Source: JBGOTP01 sp041476545 (GTDB lineage: Bacteria > Acidobacteriota > Vicinamibacteria > Vicinamibacterales > CAVVIG01). Taken from it: a stretch of 10,495 bases of DNA. The notes beneath the pieces are model-generated. The model was not told where the DNA came from. It worked only from the letters and a program-made list of their open reading frames with translations, and ran no database searches. A program made the position numbers and the translations under genes. Each line of letters begins with the position of its first letter. The stretch's first letter is position 1. This document shows positions 1-5,758 of the stretch, piece by piece. The stretch covers positions 1 to 10,495 of the forward strand of contig JBGOTP010000171.1 in the NCBI GenBank assembly GCA_041476545.1. The letters are read 5' to 3'.

Positions 1-56
1 CTGCCGTTCAGAGGAACGACGTCGCCGTGCTGATGGCGATTGTCCTCAAGATGTAG
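1..56 (+). CDS. C-terminal end of an unidentified rightward gene (partial)
   Basis: Reading in the frame that starts at base 3, an open frame runs in from the left edge and ends at a TAG stop at 54-56. The visible tail is AVQRNDVAVLMAIVLKM, an amphipathic helix-like end. Seventeen residues are too few for identification. Some secreted M28-type metallopeptidases end in a similar helix, but this is only a faint resemblance. The gene is convergent with the ribonuclease gene on the other strand, with 46 bp between the two stop codons. That the frame is coding is inferred from its position and the absence of any competing gene in this gap. Confidence 0.4.
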   Translation, partial: AVQRNDVAVLMAIVLKM

Positions 57-92
57 CCTGGACCGTGCGATGGGAGGATTCGCATGACGCCT

Positions 93-112
93 CCGCGCGG
101 GGCTACGCGCGG
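93..112. terminator. GC-rich hairpin between convergent genes
   Basis: A perfect 7-bp stem, CCGCGCG at 93-99 paired with CGCGCGG at 106-112, encloses a 6-nt loop. It lies between two convergent genes, and its loop contains most of the ribonuclease stop codon (103-105, minus strand). There is no T tract on either side, so it is not a textbook intrinsic terminator. It may still slow polymerase or protect 3' ends from both directions. Confidence 0.35.
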
Positions 113-1551
113 GCGAAGTCGATGAATCCCTGAGCGACGTCCGTGCGTGTGAGCCGCACGCGAAGTCTGTCGCCCACGTCGACGCCGTGCTGGCCCTGAG
201 CGAGCAACCCCTCAACGTGCGGTTCCACCACGCGGACGAACGTGCCGTGCGGTGTGACACCGGTGACGATGGCGTCGAAGCGCTCGCCGATGCGGCTGCT
301 CATCGCCACCGCCGCGATCCGTTTCGACATGGCGCGCTCGACCTTGCGCGCGGCGTTCTCCTTCGCCGTGCAATCGAGCGCCACCGCGGTCAGTTCGTCG
401 TCACTATAGGGCGCCGGCTGATGTGCCAGCAGAGCCTTGACGAGGCGCTGCGTCACGAGATCGGCGAAACGGCGATTGGGTGCCGTTGAATGTGTGTAGT
501 CCTCGACCGCCAGACCGAAGTGCCCCTGTACCGGATCGCCTGGGCGTTCGACCACGTACTCGCCCGGCCCCAGCAGTTTGATGACGGCCAGCGACAGATC
601 GGCAAAATGATCCGCGTCCGCCGCTTTGCGCTCGATCAGGAAGTCGTTGAGCGCCCTTGAATCCGGTGCGGCAGGGAGGCGTCCGCCGAGTGTGGCGGCG
701 AGCTCGACGATCCGATCCCATCGTTTCGGCGTCCTCACCACGCGCCGGATCGAAGAGACGCGTTGCGCTTCCAACAGCCGGGCGACGACCCCGTTGGAGG
801 CAATCATGCAATCTTCTATGAGCTCGGTCGCGCGGTTCTTGCTCTGCCGTTCAACTCCCACCACCGCGTCGCTCAGCATGACCGGCCGGGTCTCGATGGT
901 CTCGATGTTGAGCGCACCGTGCCGATACCGCTCATTCCGCAGTGCCTGCGCCGCCGACTCCTGCAGCCGAAGCTGGGCGTCGAGTTCGGCCGTCGCCGCG
1001 ACCTTCTGGGGAGCAGGACCACGATCCTCGAGCCATGCCCCGACCGCGTCGTACGTCAACTGAGCGCGGTTTCTGACGACCGCGCGATACACATCACTCG
1101 ATCGTAGCTGGCCGTTGGTCTCGACGACGAACTCGACGACGATGGCGAGTTTGTCGGCCGCCTCCAGGAGTGACGTCGCCGCGGTCGACAGCGGTTCGGG
1201 CAACATCGTAAAATTCCTGACGCCTGTATACACCGTCGTCGTTTGGCGGGCGGCAAGTCGATCGATGGCCGAATCCTTGGGCACGAACGCGTCGACGTCG
1301 GCGATGGCCACCATCATCCTGGTGGTTCCGTCCAGCAACCGCTCTGCGACTTCGAGTTGATCCAGATCGCGGGAGGTGTCGTTGTCGATGGACGACCAGA
1401 GGAGACGACGCAGGTCCCGCACATCCGCATTCGGCGCGATCTGCAGAGGGTGCCGCGCGAGATCGGACAACTGCTGCGCGACGCCGGGCGAGGAGTCCGG
1501 CTCGAATCCGTTCTCGCGCATGACGCGCAGGGCAATGGCTTGCAGATCCAT
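103..1551 (-). CDS. RNB-domain exoribonuclease (RNase II/R superfamily), compact form
   Basis: Cytoplasmic 3'-to-5' exoribonuclease that hydrolyses RNA processively to nucleoside monophosphates. From the ATG at 1551 it is 482 residues. The first ~53 residues are a short helical N-terminus. The RNB domain then starts with IDNDTSRDLDQ, which matches the metal-binding D-x5-D-x-D-D motif except that the fourth Asp is Gln. The RNase II signature is visible near the domain end as HFGLAVEDYTHSTAPNRRFAD split into HFGLAVEDY and THSTAPNRRFAD, including the invariant RRFAD. The last ~60 residues form an S1 RNA-binding domain (GERFDAIVTGVTPHGTFVRV). The two cold-shock domains of E. coli RNase II/R are missing. 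This architecture resembles the Deinococcus RNase II type, where an HTH-like segment replaces them. The frame can be extended to a TTG at 1647, but those 32 extra residues are low-complexity, so the ATG is preferred. No good ribosome binding site precedes either start. It diverges from the serine hydrolase at 1705. Confidence 0.9.
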   Translation of the reverse strand: MDLQAIALRVMRENGFEPDSSPGVAQQLSDLARHPLQIAPNADVRDLRRLLWSSIDNDTSRDLDQLEVAERLLDGTTRMMVAIADVDAFVPKDSAIDRLAARQTTTVYTGVRNFTMLPEPLSTAATSLLEAADKLAIVVEFVVETNGQLRSSDVYRAVVRNRAQLTYDAVGAWLEDRGPAPQKVAATAELDAQLRLQESAAQALRNERYRHGALNIETIETRPVMLSDAVVGVERQSKNRATELIEDCMIASNGVVARLLEAQRVSSIRRVVRTPKRWDRIVELAATLGGRLPAAPDSRALNDFLIERKAADADHFADLSLAVIKLLGPGEYVVERPGDPVQGHFGLAVEDYTHSTAPNRRFADLVTQRLVKALLAHQPAPYSDDELTAVALDCTAKENAARKVERAMSKRIAAVAMSSRIGERFDAIVTGVTPHGTFVRVVEPHVEGLLAQGQHGVDVGDRLRVRLTRTDVAQGFIDFARA

Positions 1552-1638
1552 GTCGTGTCTACATTGTTGCGCGAATTCCGGGAGGACGCCCGCGGTTCCA
1601 GCCGGCGCCTTTCTGGCCGACGTGTGGAAGCCCGCCGT

Positions 1639-1666
1639 TTGTGCCAAGATTCAGTGCTGTTATACG
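1639..1666 (+). promoter_or_regulatory. Candidate promoter for the first serine hydrolase
   Basis: TTGTGC at 1639-1644 is 16 bp ahead of TATACG at 1661-1666. The latter is preceded by TGT, giving an extended -10 layout. Transcription would start near 1673 and leave a ~32-nt leader that contains the ribosome binding site. The -35 match is only three of six, so the extended -10 carries most of the argument. Confidence 0.35.
1659..1664 (-). promoter_or_regulatory. Candidate -10 element for the ribonuclease gene
   Basis: On the minus strand the bases at 1664-1659 read TATAAC, five of six matches to the -10 consensus, about 108 bp before the preferred ATG. I see no convincing -35 element. The box overlaps the candidate -10 of the divergent gene, so one TATA core may serve both directions. 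Confidence 0.3.
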
Positions 1667-1691
1667 CGGCTGGTGGCTATTTGAGGCGACT

Positions 1692-1697
1692 GGAGGG
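1692..1697 (+). promoter_or_regulatory. Ribosome binding site that sets the 1705 start
   Basis: GGAGGG lies 7-8 nt before the ATG at 1705. This strong Shine-Dalgarno sequence fixes the start. The frame is open far upstream (back to 1243), but that part lies antisense to the ribonuclease gene and is not coding. Confidence 0.8.
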
Positions 1698-1704
1698 TGA
1701 GGCA

Positions 1705-3042
1705 ATGACGCGGTCGAGATCGAAACGGGCAATTGTGGCACGCCGCTTCGGGCCGCAGGGGCTCGGAGTCGTGGCGCTGGTCGTGGCGGCGTCGCTCGCT
1801 ATCGGCGTGCGCGCCCAGTCCGGCCGGATCGCTCCAACCGACACCCGCGTGCGCGATCTGGCAACCGCGACTCCAGAATCCGTCGGTGTTTCCTCCGAGC
1901 GGTTGAAGCGGCTCGAGGCCGGCATGAAGCGCGTCGTCGACGACAAGCAGATCGCGGGTATCGTCACGCTCCTCGAGCGCCATGGCAAGGTGGTCTACTC
2001 CAACGCGGTGGGTCTGAAGGATGTGCGGAAGCCCGACCCGGTGCAGAAGGATTCGATCTTTCGCATCTACTCGATGACCAAGCCGCTCACCGGCGTGGCC
2101 ATGATGATGCTCTACGAGGAAGGGAAATGGCGCCTCGAAGATCCCGTGTCGCGGCATATTCCTGAATTTGCGCGGCTGCAGGTCTACACCGGCCAGAACG
2201 CGGACGGCACACCGAAACTCGAGGCCGCGCGTCGTTCGATGACGATGCGCGAGCTGATGACGCACACCGCGGGGCTCGGTTACATTCTCAGCCCGGCGAA
2301 TCCGGTCGACAAGATGATTATCGATGGGAACGTGCTGAATGCCGGTGCGCCGTTGCAAACGATGATCAACGGGCTGGCGAAGGTGCCGCTCCTCGCCCAG
2401 CCTGGCACCCGTTGGTCGTACAGCATCGCCGTCGACGTGCAGGGCTACCTGGTCGAGAAGCTCTCAGGCCAGACCTTCGGAGACTTCCTGCGCACGCGTG
2501 TCTTCGAGCCGCTTGGCATGAAGGACACGGCGTTCTACGTGCCGAAAGAAAAGTTGTCGCGCCTTGCGCTGGTACACAACGGCGGTCCGAACGGCACGCT
2601 CGTCGTGGACGAGAATCGGCCGGATCCCGCGGCTGTGCCGCTCGGACCGTCGGGCGGCGGCGGCTTGTTCTCGACAGCGATGGACTACGCACGCTTCTGC
2701 GAGATGATGCTCGGGGGCGGCCAGTTCAATGGCGTGCGTCTGCTTGCGCCGCGCACCGTGGCGATGATGCGTACGAATCACGTCAACCCGGATCCGCTGA
2801 AGACGATGGGCGCGGGCACGGGGTGGGGGATGGACTTCCAGGTGGTGATGGATGCCGCGGCCGCCGGCGAGCCGTACTCCAATGGTTCGATCAACTGGTA
2901 CGGGATCGCGGGCACCTGGTTCTGGATCGACCCGGTGGAGGACTTCGCGTTTGTGGGGATGCTGCAGCATCAGACCCTCGCCACCGCCCGAGCCGTGCAC
3001 GGTTTGTCGCGCAGCCTGGTCTACCAGGCGATCGTCAACTGA
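1705..3042 (+). CDS. Secreted serine hydrolase, beta-lactamase/family VIII esterase fold (S12-like)
   Basis: Predicted exported hydrolase of 445 residues that forms an acyl-enzyme on a serine. Members of this superfamily include class C beta-lactamases, D-aminopeptidases, DD-peptidases and family VIII esterases, so the substrate cannot be named. A basic N-terminus and hydrophobic segment (about residues 19-35) followed by VRA suggest a signal peptide cut near residue 37. The nucleophile motif SMTK is at 123-126. The second motif is Tyr239 in RWSYSIAVDVQGYL, where family VIII esterases usually carry a Y-S pattern followed by a DVxGxL helix. The third motif is WYG at 398-400, in the position of the W-G-G of EstB-like esterases, just before the typical TWFWIDPVEDF strand. 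GPSGGGGLFSTAMDYA (315-330) is also a family hallmark. The start is fixed by a GGAGGG site. The next gene, 79 bp downstream, has its own candidate promoter. A second, related hydrolase of equal length lies at 4320-5657. Confidence 0.9.
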   Translation: MTRSRSKRAIVARRFGPQGLGVVALVVAASLAIGVRAQSGRIAPTDTRVRDLATATPESVGVSSERLKRLEAGMKRVVDDKQIAGIVTLLERHGKVVYSNAVGLKDVRKPDPVQKDSIFRIYSMTKPLTGVAMMMLYEEGKWRLEDPVSRHIPEFARLQVYTGQNADGTPKLEAARRSMTMRELMTHTAGLGYILSPANPVDKMIIDGNVLNAGAPLQTMINGLAKVPLLAQPGTRWSYSIAVDVQGYLVEKLSGQTFGDFLRTRVFEPLGMKDTAFYVPKEKLSRLALVHNGGPNGTLVVDENRPDPAAVPLGPSGGGGLFSTAMDYARFCEMMLGGGQFNGVRLLAPRTVAMMRTNHVNPDPLKTMGAGTGWGMDFQVVMDAAAAGEPYSNGSINWYGIAGTWFWIDPVEDFAFVGMLQHQTLATARAVHGLSRSLVYQAIVN

Positions 3043-3062
3043 ACGTCTTGTCGTTTCTCAGT

Positions 3063-3080
3063 GCGGGGCTTCAGCCCTGC
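3063..3080 (+). repeat. Palindromic hairpin in the intergenic gap after the first hydrolase
   Basis: GCGGGGCT at 3063-3070 and AGCCCTGC at 3073-3080 pair over 8 bp (one G-T pair) around TC; in RNA the loop would probably open to UUCA. No T tract follows, so it is not a standard terminator. The 13-mer cagccctgccgtg that forms its right arm (3072-3084) recurs exactly at 9297-9309, also in an intergenic gap, which suggests a dispersed palindromic repeat. Confidence 0.4.
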
Positions 3081-3092
3081 CGTGTCGGCCGC

Positions 3093-3098
3093 TACAAT
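3093..3098 (+). promoter_or_regulatory. Candidate -10 box of the 3122 gene
   Basis: TACAAT matches the -10 consensus at five of six bases and lies 23 bp before the ATG. The -35 slot at 17-bp spacing reads TTCAGC, a weak three-of-six match that falls inside the preceding hairpin. Transcription would start near 3105. Confidence 0.4.
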
Positions 3099-3111
3099 AG
3101 AAGTAGAAAGC

Positions 3112-3116
3112 GGAGG
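3112..3116 (+). promoter_or_regulatory. Ribosome binding site for the 3122 gene
   Basis: GGAGG ends 5 nt before the ATG at 3122. The spacing is slightly short but supports this start. Confidence 0.7.
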
Positions 3117-3121
3117 TCGCT

Positions 3122-4294
3122 ATGCGCCGTTCATTGTTCGCCTTCATCGGGTCAGTTACCCTCGTAACAGTCACCGCGTGGTTGCCGCTGGCCGCGCAGT
3201 CCGCTGCGCCCGCCAGACCGGCGGCGTCTGCACCTGCGAGACCTGCGGCGCCTGCAGCTGGCGCTGCGAAGAAATGGACGCCAGCCAGAATGGCGGACGG
3301 CCATCCGGATCTGCAGGGCGTCTACGACGTGGCGACGATTACGCCTCTGGAACGCCCCGCCGGCGTGCCGAGCCTCACGCTGACCAATCAGCAGGCTGCG
3401 GCTCTCGAGGAATACGAGCAGCAGCGAAACGGAAAGAACCTGGAGCCAAGCCGCGCGGACCGCACGGCTCCGCCTGTCGGTGGCGATCGATCCGTACCGA
3501 AGTCGTACATTGAAATCCTGGAGCGGGCCGGTGGTGGCGCGGTTGGCGGCTACAACACGTTCTGGCTCGCGGGCGGAACGCGCGCGATCACGGTCGACGG
3601 ACAGAAGAGAAGCTCGCTGATTGTCGATCCGCCGGACGGGAAGGTTCCTCCCATGAAGCCGGAAGCACGGAGGAGAAACAACGCGTTGCTCGCCGTGACG
3701 GCCGCACCGGACGCGTCCGAAGGTGCAGCCGCAGGCCCTCCGGGCGCGTTCGACGGTCCGGAACTTCGCCCGCTGTCGGAGCGCTGTCTGCTGGGGTTTG
3801 GCTCAACGTCGGGGCCGCCCACGCTGCCCAACTACTTCTATAACAACCTCAAGCAGATCGTGCAGACGCCGGATTCCATCATGATCCTCAACGAGATGGT
3901 TCACGACGTCCGAATCATACGCATGGGCGCGAAGCATCTTCCCGAGAGTATCCGAAACTGGATGGGAGACTCTGTCGGTCACTGGGAGGGTGAGACGCTC
4001 GTGGTCGACACGACGAATTTCAACAGCAAGACACAGTTCCGCGGCGCGAGCGACAACCTGCATATTGTCGAACGCTTCACGCGTGTCGACGAGAAGACGC
4101 TGCTCTACCGTTTCACCGTCGACGATCCCAGTACGTGGGATCGGTCGTGGATCGGAGAGTACCCCTGGGTGGCGAGCAGTGAACCGCTCTATGAGTACGC
4201 CTGCCACGAGGGGAACTACGCGCTCGGGAGCATTCTCCATGGCGCCCGACTCGACGAGGCAGAGGCCGCTGCGAAAAAGAACGGCCAGAAGTGA
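3122..4294 (+). CDS. Secreted protein of unknown function, GDSVGHWEGETLVVDTTNF family
   Basis: A 390-residue exported protein with no assigned biochemical role that I know of. Residues 1-26 form a signal peptide (MRRS, a hydrophobic core, then AAQS). Residues 27-50 are an Ala/Pro-rich linker. The mature part has DGHPDLQGVYDVAT (59-72), RCLLGFGSTSGPP (221-233), and the hallmark GDSVGHWEGETLVVDTTNF at 282-300, followed by LHIVERFTRVDEKTLLYRFTV (split here at 313-333) and YEYACHEGNYALGSILHGAR (357-376). From memory, proteins with this WEGxTLVVDTTNF ... YEYACHEGN pattern are abundant and often in many copies in Acidobacteriota and some soil Proteobacteria, nearly always annotated as hypothetical. 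Two cysteines lie near conserved blocks (222 and 361) and might pair after export. It follows the first serine hydrolase on the same strand with 79 bp between, and converges with the second hydrolase, with 25 bp between stops. Coding status is certain; function is not. Confidence 0.9.
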   Translation: MRRSLFAFIGSVTLVTVTAWLPLAAQSAAPARPAASAPARPAAPAAGAAKKWTPARMADGHPDLQGVYDVATITPLERPAGVPSLTLTNQQAAALEEYEQQRNGKNLEPSRADRTAPPVGGDRSVPKSYIEILERAGGGAVGGYNTFWLAGGTRAITVDGQKRSSLIVDPPDGKVPPMKPEARRRNNALLAVTAAPDASEGAAAGPPGAFDGPELRPLSERCLLGFGSTSGPPTLPNYFYNNLKQIVQTPDSIMILNEMVHDVRIIRMGAKHLPESIRNWMGDSVGHWEGETLVVDTTNFNSKTQFRGASDNLHIVERFTRVDEKTLLYRFTVDDPSTWDRSWIGEYPWVASSEPLYEYACHEGNYALGSILHGARLDEAEAAAKKNGQK

Positions 4295-4319
4295 TCGCCC
4301 AGCCCGCCCGGCGACTGCT

Positions 4320-5657
4320 TCAACGGCTGCCGCGCGTCTTGGCAGACGGCGCCTCCGCCGGTCCGACGAGCGCGCCGTAGACGAGCGACCGGTACTTGTA
4401 GTGGAGGTCGGAGGAACCTCCGTAGTTGGCGAGCTGCGCGAGAAAAATCGCGGACAGATCCTCGGCCGGATCGCCCCAATAGCGCGTGAAGTAGGCGCTG
4501 CGATACCCGAAGTCGCCAGGAGATCCAAGGTGGTGCGCCTTCGACGGGTCAAGCGTGAGCTCGAAGCCATAACCGAACCCAAGCTGCCCGAATCCTGGAT
4601 TGTCGTAGGAATCGCCGACTTGATTCGAGAGCATCAACTGGATCGCCTTCGGGCTCAAGAGGCGGACGCCATCGAGCTCGCCGCCGTTCAGCAGCAACTG
4701 CACCATCCGGGTGTAGTCCGCCGCCGTCGACAGCAAGCCGCCGCCGCCGGAGAACGCCACGCGGGGGCCGTCTAGGTACTCTCCCTGCGCATCCGGGCCG
4801 TTGCCCTCGCCGCGCTTGATCGTTCCGTCCCTCTGCGCGGCGTACACCGTCGCCAGCCGAGAGGCTTTCTCTTTCGGCAGATAGAAGGAGGTGTCGGTCA
4901 TCTTCAGCGGGGCGAAGATGCGGGTCTGGAAGAACCGATCGAGGCTCATGCCCGAGGCCTTCTCGATCACCACGCCGGCGACGTCGGTGGCGAATCCGTT
5001 CTCGTACTTCTCTCCAGGCTGCGATGTGAACGGCAGCTTGGCCAGCTGTTCGATGACGCTGGCCATCGGCTCAGCCTTGTCGGCGAAATAGAAGGTATGG
5101 AGGTTCAGCGGCGCGTAGGTGGGCTGCAGATAGCGCGGCGGATATCCCATGCCGGCGGTCTTCGACAGGACGTCGTGGATCGTAATCTCGCGCTTCGCGG
5201 GAACCACCGTGATCGGCGCGCCGGCGGGAGCCCCCGCGGGAGGCGGCACCGCCACCGTCGTCTTCTTGAAGGCCGGAATGTACTTCGACACCGGATCGCC
5301 GAGCAGCACCGTGCCTTCCTCGAGCAACATCATCATCGCGATGGCGGTCGGCGTTTTCGTCATGGACGCGATCCGGAAGATGGTGTCGGTTCTCATTGGG
5401 ATCGCCGCCTCGCGGTCCTGCATGCCGTACGCCTTGAAGTGCACCTCCTGGCCACGTCTCGTGATGAGCGTCACCACGCCGGCAAGCCGCCCGTCGTCAA
5501 CCGCCTTCTTCATGAAGGCGTCAATGCGGGCCAGACGCTCGGTCGAGAATCCGAGCGTCTCAGGAGCACGCACGGGACCTGCCTTCGTTGAGAGCCCGAC
5601 CGACAAGACGACAAGAGCGGCCGCCAGCAGAGCGTACCGGTTGACATGCGTGACCAT
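4320..5657 (-). CDS. Secreted serine hydrolase, beta-lactamase fold (S12-like), second copy
   Basis: Exported 445-residue hydrolase related to the one at 1705-3042. A hydrophobic N-terminus (about residues 8-23) ending STKA fits a signal peptide. The nucleophile motif SMTK is at 98-101 within DTIFRIASMTKTPTAIAMMM. The second motif is a full Y-x-N, YEN at 218-220. FSGGGGLLSTAADYTRM (302-318) matches the family. The third motif is unusual: aligning on the WGDPAEDL strand (394-401) puts YRS at 385-387 where the other copy has WYG, so the conserved Gly is replaced. A short Pro/Ala insertion (VPPPAGAPAGAPITVVP, 137-153) precedes the helix before HDVLSKTAGMGY. The ATG is set by a GGAGG site. It is the last gene of a leftward group after the symporter (101 bp upstream), which suggests the two may share substrates. 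Substrate unknown: ester, peptide or D-amino-acid derivative are all possible. Confidence 0.9.
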   Translation of the reverse strand: MVTHVNRYALLAAALVVLSVGLSTKAGPVRAPETLGFSTERLARIDAFMKKAVDDGRLAGVVTLITRRGQEVHFKAYGMQDREAAIPMRTDTIFRIASMTKTPTAIAMMMLLEEGTVLLGDPVSKYIPAFKKTTVAVPPPAGAPAGAPITVVPAKREITIHDVLSKTAGMGYPPRYLQPTYAPLNLHTFYFADKAEPMASVIEQLAKLPFTSQPGEKYENGFATDVAGVVIEKASGMSLDRFFQTRIFAPLKMTDTSFYLPKEKASRLATVYAAQRDGTIKRGEGNGPDAQGEYLDGPRVAFSGGGGLLSTAADYTRMVQLLLNGGELDGVRLLSPKAIQLMLSNQVGDSYDNPGFGQLGFGYGFELTLDPSKAHHLGSPGDFGYRSAYFTRYWGDPAEDLSAIFLAQLANYGGSSDLHYKYRSLVYGALVGPAEAPSAKTRGSR

Positions 5658-5663
5658 CGGCTA

Positions 5664-5668
5664 CCTCC
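5664..5668 (-). promoter_or_regulatory. Ribosome binding site for the second serine hydrolase
   Basis: On the minus strand GGAGG lies 6 nt before the ATG at 5657. This supports the chosen start. Confidence 0.75.
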
Positions 5669-5678
5669 AGAAAGCCTG

Positions 5679-5684
5679 ATTCTA
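5679..5684 (-). promoter_or_regulatory. Possible internal -10 box before the second hydrolase
   Basis: On the minus strand TAGAAT (five of six) lies 21 nt before the ATG at 5657, inside the 101-bp gap after the symporter. The -35 slot shows only TT in common with the consensus. It could give the hydrolase some expression independent of the symporter. Confidence 0.2.
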
Positions 5685-5758
5685 CGTCCGAAGCGACCGC
5701 CACCGAACGGTCTTCCGAAGGCTTCCTCCACCAAAGCTACGGCGCGGAGGCGGACGCG

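Noticed and set aside
84..125. 13-codon frame with a good GGAGG at the right distance
   Set aside because: It encodes an Arg/Gly/Pro-rich peptide antisense to the end of the ribonuclease and overlaps the hairpin. Most likely chance.
1552..1647. TTG-initiated extension of the ribonuclease
   Set aside because: The extra 32 residues are low-complexity and lie over the likely divergent promoter; the segment starting MDLQAIALRVMRENGF looks like the native N-terminus.
1243..1704. Upstream in-frame extension of the first serine hydrolase
   Set aside because: It lies mostly antisense to the ribonuclease, gives no domain, and the strong GGAGGG site and signal peptide place the start at 1705.
2412..3167. 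251-codon plus-strand frame across the end of the first hydrolase
   Set aside because: Arg/Ala-rich shadow that overlaps catalytic-domain sequence in the correct frame and runs over the promoter of the next gene.
4295..4314. Terminator hairpin between the convergent genes at 4294 and 4320
   Set aside because: Only a 5-bp TCGCC/GGCGA stem around a 10-nt loop with no T tract; too weak to call.
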